A DNA stretch of 50,532 nt from Marinobacterium sp. (GTDB lineage Bacteria > Pseudomonadota > Gammaproteobacteria > Pseudomonadales > Balneatricaceae), in contig JAAZVX010000002.1 of assembly GCA_018623095.1 (NCBI GenBank), positions 1-50,532 of the forward strand, given 5' to 3'. Position 1 is the stretch's first letter. Each line of letters opens with the position of its first letter. Below are positions 7,281-16,897 of this stretch, one piece after another. The position numbers and the translations under genes were made by a program. Below the pieces are notes generated by a model that saw only the letters and a program-made list of their open reading frames with translations, was not told the origin of the DNA and ran no database searches.

Positions 7281-10160
7281 CTAGCACATACTTTCTGTGG
7301 CTACTTCCATCTGCATTAGTGTTTCAACCAATGCTTCGACTTTTAGTGGTTTGGAGAGCACCGCATCGGCACCCTCCTGCATAAACTGCTCGGTCTCTGC
7401 GCCAATCACCGCAGCGGTGACCGCCACAATCGGGGTGGTAGCACCCGTCGCCCGAATCTCGCGGGTAAGCTGATGGCCATCCATCTTGGGCATCATCAGG
7501 TCAGTAATTATCAGATCAAACAGCTCGGGATCGAAGGCATCCAAAGCCTCCCTGCCATTAACACAGGCAGTAACAATCGCCCCCTTCTTCGTAAGCGTAC
7601 GCTCGGTCAGCATACGCAGCGTATTGTCATCCTCAGCAAGGAGCACGCGCATGCCCTCTAAGCTCATAGGGGTAGGCTCGTTTGCAATCTCTTTCATTGG
7701 CACAACTTCCTCACCGAGTGCGAAGTTGAGTGTGAAGCAGGCGCCGCCCAATGGGCTTTTGCTGTAACGAATCTGGCCACCAAGACGCTCTGCTAACTGC
7801 TTGACGATGTAGAGTCCCAGCCCAGAACCGTCCTGGGTGGTTTCACCGCGCGAGAAGGCTTCAAACAGCTGATCTACCTTTTCTGCAGGAATACCCTTGC
7901 CGTCATCTTCGACCCGGAGACGCGCCTGTGCGCCACCTGCAGCATAGGAGATCTCAAACCCAACAGCGATTCGCGACCCGCTGGAATGAATAGCCGCATT
8001 TTTGACGAGATTCGTTACAATCTGGCGCAAAGATTGCGCATGTAGCAGGTAGGTTGCGGATGAGGCCTTTACACCTTCGCTGGAGAGCGACAGTCCGCGC
8101 TCGGCAACGATAGCCTTGAGACTGTTCAGCGCGCGGTGCACCAGCTTGGAAGGGTTCTCCGCTATAGTTTTGGACTCGAGCGCGCGCTCGGGTGAGATCA
8201 CCACGCGCATATCTTCAAGCACATCAAGCAGACCCTCTGAGATCTCAGCGATCTGCTGGGTACGCTCGCGATCAGTGATCTGCTCATCCTCGGTCAACAT
8301 TTTGATGCTAGAGACTGGCGTGCGTAGCTCGTGGCCCACTATCGCAAAAAGCTCTTTCTGCTTGGTGAGCGTCGACTGCAGCTTCGCCTGAGTCTGCATC
8401 AGGGTGTTGATATTGCTGTTAGTAAAATCGACACCGATAAGCTCACCCTGCTCGCTGAAAAGCGGCCAGAACTGTAAGCGATACCACTCTCCACTAATCG
8501 GTCCGGCCAAAGCCTGAACCACCCGCTCCAATGGTTCGCGGGTGCTAACAACCTGATCTACAGACTCCTCCATGATCTTTACAAATGTCGGAGTCATAAA
8601 GTTAGCAAAATCGCTAAACTGGATCGTTCCACCTGGCTCCAAAGACCAGCGATTGGCAAAGGCACGATTATAGGTTAGTGACTTCGTAGCCAGATCGAGA
8701 CGCCAGAACAGTATCGTCGCCCGCTCAGACAGGCTTTCAAACTTCTCAATTTCAGCATCAACGGCCTGTTTACTATCAACAAGCTCTGTTATATCAAGCG
8801 CATTACCAACATAGAGCTTGCGGCCTTCTACCTCAATGAGTTTGCCGTAAACCTGAATCCAAACGGTTGCACCTGTATCCTCGCGAATTAACGGATGGCG
8901 TGTTTGCAACAAATACTCTGGGTCAGCCATCAAAGACTGAATAGATTTTTGCATATCCTCAGCCAACCAGGCATGCCACTCCTCTGGCACGGCAGCAAAC
9001 AGCTCTTGGGCGGGATACCACTCTCCAGCCTGCCAACCCTTACCATGCCAGGCAGCAAAGGTCACATCGGGGCGAATCATCTGACGCTCCAGATCGAACT
9101 CCCATTTGTAACCGTAGCCGAGCTCATTTGCCAGGCGTTCATGTTGGAGTTCAACCTCTGCGCTCTTGAGAAGGCTTGCCGTTCTATCCCCTAAGCGCAG
9201 TCGATAGGCTAGCACACCACTCAATACGACCCCCTCAAATAGGTTTCCTAGGGAAACCACAGACTCAAATTCGAACCCTATAAGCCCTTTCAGGTTTGCG
9301 ACATAGAGCAGCGAGCAGAGTGCATAGACACTCCAACCTAACATCACAAATTTTGCCAGTGGGTTCTTCTGTAGCCAGGCGTTTATTACGAGGTAGGTGA
9401 AAACAGAAAAGACGATGGGGCCAGCCCAGCCAGAATAGGATTTTATATTAGCATAGGGCTCTAATAGGAGATGGCCGCCAAGCACTAAATAGCCAAGGAT
9501 CAGCAGGCGCTGAGTAGCCTTGGTCTGGTTTTCCTTGAACAGTTGCGACAAAAAAAGGAAGGCAAAGGCGTAGAGCGCAAGGCCCGCATAGGCTTTGAGA
9601 TAGACCGGGTCCATGACCCAGCCAAACGGTTCGTTAAGCCGAAAAAAGGCGACAGTAACCAGAGTACTCGAACCTAAAAACCCCGAATAGAAAAGGTAGG
9701 TTAGGCCTCTGTTGAGCAGCGCTAGTATCAAGTTATATATCAGTAGTATCAGCAAGGCGGCAAAAATCATGGCCCCAACCATTAGTTTCTGATTATCCGC
9801 TCGGCTGGCTGAATTCGTGTCAAGCACCTGATAGTCGAGGTCTATCTTGAATTGGCTTTCCACCCTGTAAAGCACCTCGATTGTGGTGTTCGGGTCGATA
9901 GCCAGTGGAAAACTGGTAAAGTGGGCCACTGAAGGACGAGCGGCAATTTGGGTTAGGTAACCGCTCTCTCTTAGACGAATACCAGACTCGGTCTCAAGAA
10001 ACTCGGTTACCTGAGGCAACTGCAGCGACTTGAACTGCACGACCTGAGTATAAGCGACTGAACGCGGGTTTCTGACGGTCTCTTTGATCCAGAACACCGA
10101 ATCACTAAACCCGCGCGAGGTGTCAGTGGTCGGCTCAAACCACTGCGGGTTGGCCATCAC
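7281..10160 (-). CDS. 7TMR-DISM hybrid sensor histidine kinase, start uncertain
   Basis: Large membrane hybrid kinase, at least 959 residues. Order: 7TMR-DISMED2 sensor domain (about 1-115, with FSDSVFWIKE), seven-helix 7TMR-DISM region (about 127-323), two PAS-like domains (about 345-600), HisKA with GHELRTPVSS (His near 608), HATPase with EDDGKGI and GSGLGLYI, and a receiver with LAEDDN, Asp887 in DLMMPKMDG and Lys in SKPLK. The frame continues upstream of the GTG at 10160 and encodes a clear signal peptide (LISLSLLVYSTSVTAQ) and the start of the DISMED2 domain (EIWLFEDPTGTKTYDEV), but has no ATG, GTG or TTG before the stop at 10317. AAGGAG lies at 10293-10298 with a GTG in another frame at 10286-10288. 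Either a non-standard start or a one-base frameshift is implied. Confidence 0.85.
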   Translation of the reverse strand: MMANPQWFEPTTDTSRGFSDSVFWIKETVRNPRSVAYTQVVQFKSLQLPQVTEFLETESGIRLRESGYLTQIAARPSVAHFTSFPLAIDPNTTIEVLYRVESQFKIDLDYQVLDTNSASRADNQKLMVGAMIFAALLILLIYNLILALLNRGLTYLFYSGFLGSSTLVTVAFFRLNEPFGWVMDPVYLKAYAGLALYAFAFLFLSQLFKENQTKATQRLLILGYLVLGGHLLLEPYANIKSYSGWAGPIVFSVFTYLVINAWLQKNPLAKFVMLGWSVYALCSLLYVANLKGLIGFEFESVVSLGNLFEGVVLSGVLAYRLRLGDRTASLLKSAEVELQHERLANELGYGYKWEFDLERQMIRPDVTFAAWHGKGWQAGEWYPAQELFAAVPEEWHAWLAEDMQKSIQSLMADPEYLLQTRHPLIREDTGATVWIQVYGKLIEVEGRKLYVGNALDITELVDSKQAVDAEIEKFESLSERATILFWRLDLATKSLTYNRAFANRWSLEPGGTIQFSDFANFMTPTFVKIMEESVDQVVSTREPLERVVQALAGPISGEWYRLQFWPLFSEQGELIGVDFTNSNINTLMQTQAKLQSTLTKQKELFAIVGHELRTPVSSIKMLTEDEQITDRERTQQIAEISEGLLDVLEDMRVVISPERALESKTIAENPSKLVHRALNSLKAIVAERGLSLSSEGVKASSATYLLHAQSLRQIVTNLVKNAAIHSSGSRIAVGFEISYAAGGAQARLRVEDDGKGIPAEKVDQLFEAFSRGETTQDGSGLGLYIVKQLAERLGGQIRYSKSPLGGACFTLNFALGEEVVPMKEIANEPTPMSLEGMRVLLAEDDNTLRMLTERTLTKKGAIVTACVNGREALDAFDPELFDLIITDLMMPKMDGHQLTREIRATGATTPIVAVTAAVIGAETEQFMQEGADAVLSKPLKVEALVETLMQMEVATESMC

Positions 10161-10403
10161 CTCATCGTAGGTTTTTGTCCCAGTGGGATCTTCAAACAGC
10201 CAAATCTCTTGTGCAGTAACAGAGGTTGAATAAACTAACAGTGAAAGTGAAATTAACTTAACAAACTGCTGTATGAAACGAGGCGCACCCTGCTCCTTAA
10301 TAGTAAATATTAAGGCTTAAGAAGCAAGTTCCATGCCAATTGCAATGCACTTTATACACTTTCGGTAGCGTTTTGAGTCTTTAAGACGCAGAGCCTGCTA
10401 CTT

Positions 10404-10466
10404 GTTGGAGCCTTATCGAAGATGAGGCGATTGGGATCATCGCGGCCTTTACAAGACCGCTTCAAC
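10404..10466 (+). repeat. Clover-shaped palindromic repeat, copy 1
   Basis: Closed by GTTGGAGC at the left end and GCTTCAAC at the right end, with two internal hairpins: GCCTTATC/GATGAGGC and GCGGCCTT/AAGACCGC. It matches the copy at 13727-13788 at most positions. Probably a non-autonomous mobile or REP-type element. Confidence 0.75.
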
Positions 10467-10483
10467 AAAAGCGCAAGTACTAA

Positions 10484-10510
10484 CGCGACCTTTTACAAGA
10501 TCGCTCCAAC
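10484..10510 (+). repeat. Partial clover repeat (3' half)
   Basis: GCGACC-TTTTACAAG-ATCGCTCCAAC: the second hairpin and right terminus of the element, just downstream of the full copy at 10404-10466. Confidence 0.55.
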
Positions 10511-10532
10511 GATAAGGATAATCACCAACAAA

Positions 10533-10554
10533 AAAGGCACCCGAAGGTGCCTTT
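10533..10554 (-). terminator. Terminator of the YebC-family gene
   Basis: Stem AAAGGCACC/GGTGCCTTT with loop CGAA (as read on +), followed on the minus strand by further T residues; it lies 19 bases past the stop codon. Confidence 0.85.
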
Positions 10555-10572
10555 CTCATTCAACGTCAGTCT

Positions 10573-11286
10573 TTACAGCTGAACGTTGTGGTAAACGTGC
10601 TGAACATCATCTAGGTCGTCAAGCATGCCGAGGAACTTATCGAACAACACCTGATCCTCTTCACTGATCTCGGTGTAGCTGTTAGGCACCCACTGAATCT
10701 CTTCAACCTCAAGATCGGTAATGCCCATTTCGGTCAACGCGGTTTTGGCTTTGAAGTAATCTGTAGGCGCAACAAAAGCCGTTAGCATGCCCTCTTCGTT
10801 CTCTAGATCCGTTACATCGACGTCCGCTTCCATCAGTGTCTCTAGGACGGCATCTTCATCATCATGCTTGAATACAAAGACCGCAGCGTGTTCAAACATA
10901 TGAGCGACCGAGCCTTGGTTTCCGATCTTACACTTAGTCTTGGTAAAGGCTTGGCGAACATCACCAAAGGTACGGTTCGGGTTATCGGTCAGACACTCGA
11001 TGATCGCCATTGAGCCACCTGGGCCGTACCCTTCATAGCGAGCCGGTGCAAAGTCTTCACCACCGCCGCCTTGTGCTTTATCGATCGCTTTATCGATGAC
11101 GTGCGCGGGAACCTGATCTTTTTTAGCACGGTCGAGCAAGCTGCGCAGTGCTAGGTTAGCATTAGGATCTGCCCCACCGGATTTGGCGCTCATGTAGATT
11201 TCGCGGCTGTAACGACTGTAGACCTTGGCATTTTGGTCAGAAGTTTTAGCAATTGAGGCTTTTCGGTTTTGATACGCACGACCCAT
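10573..11286 (-). CDS. YebC/PmpR-family regulatory protein
   Basis: Full-length YebC/PmpR-family protein, 237 residues, nearest in style to E. coli YeeN (238). Family motifs: N-terminal Lys/Arg-rich segment, [50 protein letters not shown], and the C-terminal YHNV. Members have been described as transcription regulators and, more recently, as helping ribosomes through proline stretches; which applies here is unknown. The frame is open further upstream to 11412, but I chose the ATG at 11286 because the family begins MGR and GGAG sits 10 bases before it; the longer version would run into trpR. Transcribed away from trpR. Confidence 0.92.
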   Translation of the reverse strand: MGRAYQNRKASIAKTSDQNAKVYSRYSREIYMSAKSGGADPNANLALRSLLDRAKKDQVPAHVIDKAIDKAQGGGGEDFAPARYEGYGPGGSMAIIECLTDNPNRTFGDVRQAFTKTKCKIGNQGSVAHMFEHAAVFVFKHDDEDAVLETLMEADVDVTDLENEEGMLTAFVAPTDYFKAKTALTEMGITDLEVEEIQWVPNSYTEISEEDQVLFDKFLGMLDDLDDVQHVYHNVQL

Positions 11287-11392
11287 CGGGAAGTCACTCC
11301 AGTAGTTCAAAAAAAGAGGCAACAGTTTAATCCTATGGGCCTCTTCAGACAATGCCAAAAATCTCTGTAAACCCGAATCTGATTGTGCTAAC

Positions 11393-11402
11393 GTACTAGT
11401 AC
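11393..11402. promoter_or_regulatory. Palindrome at the trpR start, possible TrpR half-operator
   Basis: GTACTAGTAC, a perfect palindrome directly before the trpR ATG at 11403. TrpR operators carry ACTAGT/CTAG cores, and this holds one. Only one core is present rather than the usual two, so autoregulation is an inference. The position leaves no room for a ribosome-binding site before trpR. Confidence 0.4.
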
Positions 11403-11654
11403 ATGAATACACCCAGGCATTTTAATCAACTAATTTCGCACCTCTTCTCTTGTCAAAGCGAAGAGGCACTATCTGTGGCGCTTCAAGAGTTACTCACTCC
11501 CAGTGAGGTGACCGAGATCAGCAAACGATTACAGATCTTTAGGCTCTTGGAGGATGGCGTTCCCCAAAGGGAAATTGCGAAACAACTGGGTGTAGGTATA
11601 GCGACTGTGACGCGCGGTTCACGCGCATTAAAAGCCAAAGAAGGTAACGAATGA
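11403..11654 (+). CDS. trpR: Trp operon repressor TrpR
   Basis: Tryptophan-activated DNA-binding repressor, 83 residues, shorter than the E. coli protein (108) at both ends but with the whole helical core. Seen: [20 protein letters not shown] (tryptophan-binding side) and the helix-turn-helix [21 protein letters not shown], close to the E. coli [21 protein letters not shown]. The stop overlaps the trpE start by 4 bases (ATGA), so repressor and target enzyme are translationally coupled. No ribosome-binding site is visible, since a palindrome abuts the ATG; translation may be leaderless. In E. coli trpR stands alone, so this arrangement is unusual. Confidence 0.93.
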   Translation: MNTPRHFNQLISHLFSCQSEEALSVALQELLTPSEVTEISKRLQIFRLLEDGVPQREIAKQLGVGIATVTRGSRALKAKEGNE

Positions 11655-13045
11655 TTAACCGTAAACCGGCCAAAATTGAGCTTCCACGCAAGCCTCAATA
11701 CGTCAAAATGGCTGCCGATATCGATTTTTTCCAACTCTTTAAAAAGATCGAAAAGCGCTTTGATAACTGTGTCATGCTCGAATCCTTGGGGGAAGAGAGC
11801 TTCATTTCTCGCCACTCAATCATCGGTTTTGATCCTGAACAGATTTTATGGGCCGATGAGGGCTTCCTTCACATCGAGGATCGCTTAGGCAATCTTGAAT
11901 CCTACCCAAGCGACAACCCCTACTATCTTTTGCGTGAGATCGTGCCGCAAAACATCATCTCACGTAAGTATGCGGGCGGCTTAACTGGCTACATTGGCTA
12001 CGACTGCATGAACTACTTCGAGCCATCTCTTAACCTGCAACATAGTGAGATGTTCGACATCTTCCGTTTTGGCGTCTTTAAAGATGGCTTGATCCTCGAC
12101 AAGATGACTGGTGAAGTTTTCTATTTCTACTACACCGATAGCCGAATTGAGTTGGTCGATGAGATTTTAGCGTCTGACTGCCCTGCCAATGGGCCGCTGA
12201 AGATCTTCAACCTTGGCGACACCATGACACAGCAGGATCATGCCGATGCGGTCATGAAGGTTAAGCAGGACATCGTTGAAGGCAAGATTTTTCAGACAGA
12301 AGTAGGCTTTAAAAAGCGCTTCCGCCTCGAAGGTGACACCATCAATATTTACGAACAACTTCGTGAAGTGAACCCTTCACCACAGATGTATTATGTAAAG
12401 TTTGGTGAGCAGAAACTGATTGGTGCCAGCCCTGAGCTACTTTTCCGTTTGCGTCAAGGCGAGATGGAGACCTTCCCACTGGCCGGCACTACCAAACGTG
12501 GCGCTGATGCTGTTGAAGATCAACAGTTAGCTCGCGCCCTACTCAACGACCCTAAAGAGATTGCCGAACACAATATGATCGTTGATCTACACCGCAATGA
12601 TATTGGTCGTGTTGCGCGTTTTGGTACGGTTAAAGTGCGCAACCTTATGGATATCAAACGGTTCAGCCATGTCCAACATATCTCCAGTGAAATTGTCGGC
12701 ATAATCTCTGACGAGCACGATATGTTCTCTGCACTGGCCAGTAACTTCCCAGCCGGCACTCTGACAGGCGCGCCTAAAATTGAGGCGATGACAATCATCG
12801 ATGAGTTGGAAGCGGACGGTCGCGGCCCCTATGGCGGTGCGGTGGGCCACTTCTCTTTTAATGGTGACTGCACCTTTGCTATCCCAATCCGTACTGTATT
12901 TGCCAACGGTGAACAGGCCTATGTGCAAACCTGTGGGGGTAATGTCTATGATTCTAACCCTGAAGACGAGTACGAAGAGATTCGCCGCAAGTTTGCAGGG
13001 ACCAAAAAAGTGCTGGATCAATTTATGGTGGAGGAACAGTCGTGA
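11651..13045 (+). CDS. trpE: Anthranilate synthase component I
   Basis: Chorismate-binding subunit converting chorismate and ammonia (from TrpG) to anthranilate, the first step of tryptophan synthesis; 464 residues, shorter than E. coli TrpE (520). Seen: LES at 43-45, the conserved feedback-site motif of tryptophan-inhibited enzymes; catalytic-domain motifs PLAGTTKRGAD, EHNMIVDLHRNDIGRV, HVQHISSEI and LTGAPKIEAM; and GGAVGHFSFNGD. The KIFQTEVGFKKRF segment differs from the usual IFQVVLSQRF. It overlaps trpR by 4 bases and trpG by 4 bases (GTGA). Aminodeoxychorismate synthase (PabB) is the alternative for this fold, but the trpR linkage and LES motif favour TrpE. Confidence 0.9.
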   Translation: MINRKPAKIELPRKPQYVKMAADIDFFQLFKKIEKRFDNCVMLESLGEESFISRHSIIGFDPEQILWADEGFLHIEDRLGNLESYPSDNPYYLLREIVPQNIISRKYAGGLTGYIGYDCMNYFEPSLNLQHSEMFDIFRFGVFKDGLILDKMTGEVFYFYYTDSRIELVDEILASDCPANGPLKIFNLGDTMTQQDHADAVMKVKQDIVEGKIFQTEVGFKKRFRLEGDTINIYEQLREVNPSPQMYYVKFGEQKLIGASPELLFRLRQGEMETFPLAGTTKRGADAVEDQQLARALLNDPKEIAEHNMIVDLHRNDIGRVARFGTVKVRNLMDIKRFSHVQHISSEIVGIISDEHDMFSALASNFPAGTLTGAPKIEAMTIIDELEADGRGPYGGAVGHFSFNGDCTFAIPIRTVFANGEQAYVQTCGGNVYDSNPEDEYEEIRRKFAGTKKVLDQFMVEEQS

Positions 13046-13722
13046 CCAATTCAAAAGCGATGACAATTTACATCATCGATAACTATGACTCGTTTACCTA
13101 TAACCTCTACCAGTTCATAGGCGAAATTCTTGAAGCGGAACAGCAGTCGAGTAATTTGACCGATTTTGAGATCATCGTAAAACGAAACGATGAAGTGACT
13201 GTTGAGGCGGTTAAAGCGGCCAATCCTGATTGCATTATTATCTCACCCGGACCCGGTTCACCTGATGACCCTAAATACTTTGGTGTCTGTGCAGAGGTGA
13301 TCACCACACTCGGCAAAGAGATCCCATTAATGGGTGTCTGTTTAGGTATGCAGGGCATCGTTCACTGCTTTGGTGGCAAGGTGGTTAAAGCGCCGCTGCC
13401 CATGCATGGTAAGATCAGCCCTATTACTCACAACGCTGACGGTGTATTCAAAAATATCCCAGACCAGCTAGAGGTAATGCGCTACCACTCATTGATCGCA
13501 GAGTCTGAATCGATTCCAGATTGTCTAGAGGTAACCGCCGCAGTGGGTGATCTAGATCAGGCAGAACTAACCAATATCCAACGTATCCGCCAAGGTGGTT
13601 CGTTTGAAATTATGGGCGTTAAGCACAAAGAGTATCCCATTCACGGAATCCAATTCCACCCAGAGTCCTTTGGGACAGAAGGCGGTAAAGAGCTGATTCG
13701 AAACTTTTTGTTTGTTGAGTAA
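13042..13722 (+). CDS. trpG: Anthranilate synthase component II (glutamine amidotransferase)
   Basis: Class I glutamine amidotransferase of 226 residues that supplies ammonia to TrpE. The IDNYDSFTYNLYQ start, oxyanion motif SPGPGSPDD, nucleophile Cys100 in GVCLGMQ and catalytic His/Glu in FHPESFGTEGG are all present. An insertion near 30-42 and another near 175-190 make it longer than minimal TrpG. Start: a GTG overlapping the trpE stop; an ATG six codons later is the alternative. It may also serve a PabB protein elsewhere, since such subunits can be shared. It ends the trpREG operon; trpD and trpC do not follow. Confidence 0.92.
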   Translation: MTNSKAMTIYIIDNYDSFTYNLYQFIGEILEAEQQSSNLTDFEIIVKRNDEVTVEAVKAANPDCIIISPGPGSPDDPKYFGVCAEVITTLGKEIPLMGVCLGMQGIVHCFGGKVVKAPLPMHGKISPITHNADGVFKNIPDQLEVMRYHSLIAESESIPDCLEVTAAVGDLDQAELTNIQRIRQGGSFEIMGVKHKEYPIHGIQFHPESFGTEGGKELIRNFLFVE

Positions 13723-13726
13723 ATGA

Positions 13727-13788
13727 GTTGGAGCCTTATCGTTGATGAGGCGATTTAATCATCGCGGCCTTTTTAAGACCGCTCCAAC
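13727..13788 (+). repeat. Clover-shaped palindromic repeat, copy 2
   Basis: 62 bases with perfect terminal inverted repeats GTTGGAGC/GCTCCAAC enclosing hairpins GCCTTATC/GATGAGGC and GCGGCCTT/AAGACCGC. It lies five bases after the trpG stop. Confidence 0.8.
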
Positions 13789-13812
13789 AGTTAAAAAACG
13801 CTCCAATGCTCC

Positions 13813-13849
13813 AAAAAAGGGGTCTGACCTTTGGTCTGACCCCTTTTTT
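13813..13849. terminator. Bidirectional terminator made from a GGTCTGACC repeat
   Basis: Arms of 17 bases, AAAAAAGGGGTCTGACC and GGTCTGACCCCTTTTTT, loop TTT, with one T-T mismatch at the middle of each near-palindromic arm. A-run on one side and T-run on the other fit termination for both trpG (+) and gcvP (-). Member of the repeat family listed at 22221, 23287, 26381, 26449 and 39650. Confidence 0.85.
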
Positions 13850-13865
13850 ACGCTGTTACGACAAC

Positions 13866-16730
13866 CTACTCGGCGTAGTCACTCACTGGCGGACAGGTAC
13901 AGACGAAATTACGGTCACCATAAACGTTATCGATACGGTTAACCGTCGGCCAGAACTTACCTTGGCGAACCGCATTAACTGGGAACACCGCCTGCTCTTT
14001 AGAGTATGGTCGAGTCCACTCTGCATCCACCAGATCTTCCAATGTATGCGGAGCATGTCTCAACACCGAATCTTCTGCTGCGACTTCACCACGCTCAACG
14101 GCTGCGATCTCTTCACGAATCTTGATCATCGCCTCAATGAAGCGGTCCAGTTCCTGAAGTGATTCTGATTCGGTCGGTTCTACCATTAACGTACCCGGTA
14201 CTGGGAAAGACATGGTAGGTGCATGGAAGCCGAAGTCCATCAAACGTTTAGCAATGTCTTCCTCTGTAATATCAGAAACCTCTTTAAGAGGACGAACATC
14301 AATAATACATTCGTGCGCAACAAAACCATTGGTTCCGCGGTAGAGAATCGAATAGTGGTTTTCAAGATGCTTCGCAATATAGTTCGCATTTAGGATCGCC
14401 AACTCTGTCGATTCACGCAAACCGCGATTACCTAGCATACGAATGTACATCCAAGTGATTGGCAGAATAGACGCTGAACCGTATGGAGCTGCCGCTACCG
14501 CGCCATTGCTACCATTGCCTGGTACTGGTGTTACGGAATGGCTTGCCAGGAATGGCGCTAAGTGAGATTTCACGCCAATGGGCCCCATACCCGGTCCACC
14601 ACCCCCATGAGGAATAGCAAAGGTTTTATGCAAATTAAGGTGTGATACATCCGCACCAATTGAACCAGGCTTACAGAGTCCAACTTGAGCATTTAGGTTG
14701 GCACCATCCATGTAGACCTGGCCACCGTGCTGATGAATCAGCTCACAAATCTCACTCACCGCCTCTTCAAATACACCGTGCGTCGATGGGTAGGTGATCA
14801 TCAGCGTCGATAGATTGTCGCTGTGCTGCTCAGCCTTGGCTTTAAGGTCAGCCACATCAACGTTACCCACCTCATCACAGGCAACCACGACCACTTTCAT
14901 GTCCATCATTGCAGCTGATGCAGGGTTAGTACCGTGCGCTGAAGAGGGTATCAAACAGACGTTACGGTGCCCCTCTCCAATCGACTCTTGATACTTACGA
15001 ATGGCCAACAGACCTGCATACTCACCAGATGCACCTGAGTTTGGCTGCATAGAGATCGCATCGTAACCGGTAATATCGATTAACCAACGATCCAACTGTG
15101 ACAGCATCTCAGCGTAACCCTGCGCCTGGTCAACTGGCACGAAGGGGTGCATATTACCAATCTCTGGCCAACTCACCGGCATCATCTCTGAGGTTGAGTT
15201 TAACTTCATGGTGCAAGAGCCTAGTGGGATCATGCCATGCACTAGCGAGTAATCTTTATTCTCTAGGCGCTTCATGTAGCGCAGGATATCGTGTTCCGCG
15301 TGGTAGCGATTAAACACTGGATGTGACAGCACTTCGTCGTCACGAATTAGGTCTTTCGGCAGAGATAGAGCCTCTTCCACCTCACCTAAGTCGTCAACAG
15401 AGATCGGGTTGCCCGTGATAACACTCAACAACTCAACGACATCCTCAACGCTGTGTGTCTCATCAAAGCTGACGCCGAAACGCGAATCAGACACCTTTCG
15501 TAGATTGATATTGGCATCCAGTGCGCGTTGGTAAACCGATGCATCGGCATCAAAACTCAAGGTATCAAAGAAGTGTGTATTGGTTGTGAGGCCCGCAGCA
15601 TTAAGCTGTTTCGCTGCAAGTTGCGCAAGACGATGAACACGGGTGGCGATTTTTTTCAAACCGACTGGGCCATGGTAGATGGCATAAAAGGCCGCCATGT
15701 TGGCCAGCAGGGCCTGCGCTGTACAGATGTTTGACGTCGCCTTTTCTCGACGAATGTGCTGTTCACGTGTCTGCATTGCCATACGATAGGCTTGCTGACC
15801 ACGCGAATCGATGGATACCCCAATGATGCGACCCGGTACAGAACGCTTCAATTTCTCGCTGGTGGCAAAGAAGGCTGCGTGTGGACCACCAAAGCCCATA
15901 GGCACACCAAATCGCTGCGCAGAACCCAACGCGACATCCGCACCCAGGCTGCCTGGTGATTTAAGCAGCATCAGAGACAGTAGATCGGTTGCAACGGCCA
16001 CCAAAGCGCCTTGGGCTTTGGCATCTTCAATAACACTCGGTAGATCAACGATACCGCCTTCACTGCCTGGGTATTGAACCAAACAGCCAAAACAGTCATA
16101 GGCTGATAGGTTTGAGGCGTCGTCCACCACAACGTCTATACCGAAGTATTCGGCACGGGTTTGAATAACATCCAACGTTTGTGGGTGAACCTGAGTGTCA
16201 ACAAAGAAGGTGTCTGATTTCTTGCGATTCGAGCGCTTAAGAAGCGTCATCGCTTCGGCTGCAGCAGTCGCTTCATCAAGCAGTGAAGCGTTGGACAACT
16301 CCATGCCCGTCAGATCAATGACCATCTGTTGGAAGTTAAGTAGTGATTCAAGACGACCTTGTGAGATCTCTGGCTGATAGGGGGTGTAAGCGGTGTACCA
16401 TGCAGGGTTCTCGAGAATATTGCGCTGAATGACGCCCGGAACCAACGTACCGTAGTACCCCATACCGATGAAGTTTTTATTGAGCTGATTTTTACAGGCC
16501 ATCTGCTTCAGCTCTGCTAGAGCCTCTGCTTCGGTAACCGGACTGCCCACCGACAAAGCATCACTTAAAAGAATCGATTCAGGGACGGTCTGTTTAATCA
16601 ATTCAGTACGATCAGTCACACCCACGGTGCTACACATCTGAGCTTGGTCAGCATCGTCTGAACCAAGGTGGCGATGGATAAATTGATCAGAATCGCGTAA
16701 TTCTTGAAGCGAACTTTTTGAGTGCGGCAT
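13866..16730 (-). CDS. gcvP: Glycine dehydrogenase (decarboxylating), P protein
   Basis: P protein of the glycine cleavage system: PLP-dependent decarboxylation of glycine with transfer of the aminomethyl group to lipoyl-H protein, 954 residues, full length as one fused chain. Seen: N-terminal half with [15 protein letters not shown] and [20 protein letters not shown]-terminal half with [35 protein letters not shown] and the PLP-lysine motif [19 protein letters not shown]. gcvT and gcvH are not adjacent. The 90 bases upstream are too short and do not look like a glycine riboswitch. Convergent with trpG. Confidence 0.97.
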   Translation of the reverse strand: MPHSKSSLQELRDSDQFIHRHLGSDDADQAQMCSTVGVTDRTELIKQTVPESILLSDALSVGSPVTEAEALAELKQMACKNQLNKNFIGMGYYGTLVPGVIQRNILENPAWYTAYTPYQPEISQGRLESLLNFQQMVIDLTGMELSNASLLDEATAAAEAMTLLKRSNRKKSDTFFVDTQVHPQTLDVIQTRAEYFGIDVVVDDASNLSAYDCFGCLVQYPGSEGGIVDLPSVIEDAKAQGALVAVATDLLSLMLLKSPGSLGADVALGSAQRFGVPMGFGGPHAAFFATSEKLKRSVPGRIIGVSIDSRGQQAYRMAMQTREQHIRREKATSNICTAQALLANMAAFYAIYHGPVGLKKIATRVHRLAQLAAKQLNAAGLTTNTHFFDTLSFDADASVYQRALDANINLRKVSDSRFGVSFDETHSVEDVVELLSVITGNPISVDDLGEVEEALSLPKDLIRDDEVLSHPVFNRYHAEHDILRYMKRLENKDYSLVHGMIPLGSCTMKLNSTSEMMPVSWPEIGNMHPFVPVDQAQGYAEMLSQLDRWLIDITGYDAISMQPNSGASGEYAGLLAIRKYQESIGEGHRNVCLIPSSAHGTNPASAAMMDMKVVVVACDEVGNVDVADLKAKAEQHSDNLSTLMITYPSTHGVFEEAVSEICELIHQHGGQVYMDGANLNAQVGLCKPGSIGADVSHLNLHKTFAIPHGGGGPGMGPIGVKSHLAPFLASHSVTPVPGNGSNGAVAAAPYGSASILPITWMYIRMLGNRGLRESTELAILNANYIAKHLENHYSILYRGTNGFVAHECIIDVRPLKEVSDITEEDIAKRLMDFGFHAPTMSFPVPGTLMVEPTESESLQELDRFIEAMIKIREEIAAVERGEVAAEDSVLRHAPHTLEDLVDAEWTRPYSKEQAVFPVNAVRQGKFWPTVNRIDNVYGDRNFVCTCPPVSDYAE

Positions 16731-16821
16731 GAAGGGTTCCCACCAAATAAAAGAGTTTCAATTGATGCCAATATTCTACTCTTTCCGGTGGACCCATGAC
16801 ACTTTTTGGTAGATCGATTAA

Positions 16822-16863
16822 AAATAAAAAAGCCAGTTCACATTTCACAATGCGAACTGGCTT
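16822..16863 (-). terminator. Terminator of leuA
   Basis: On the minus strand AAGCCAGTTC pairs with GAACTGGCTT (16830-16863), with an inner CATT/AATG pairing, followed by TTTTTTATTTTT. Confidence 0.85.
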
Positions 16864-16897
16864 ATAGCCTTCACCTGATAAAACCGACCTCTTAGTA

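Larger units (their letters stand above)
10275..10572. other. Intergenic stretch holding palindromic repeats
   Basis: Between the 7TMR-DISM kinase and the YebC-family gene. It contains AAGGAG (minus strand, 10293-10298), a full 63-base clover repeat, a decayed second half-copy and the terminator of the YebC-family gene. I see no coding sequence; ORFs here run through the repeats. Confidence 0.6.

Noticed and set aside
10422-10667. 81-residue + strand ORF
   Set aside because: Reads through the clover repeats and antisense to the end of the YebC-family gene.
11287-11402. Possible trp attenuator or leader peptide
   Set aside because: No short ORF with tandem Trp codons and no terminator/antiterminator pair before trpR or trpE.
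16731-16830. Possible glycine riboswitch ahead of gcvP
   Set aside because: The space is about 90 bases and lacks the paired aptamer motifs.
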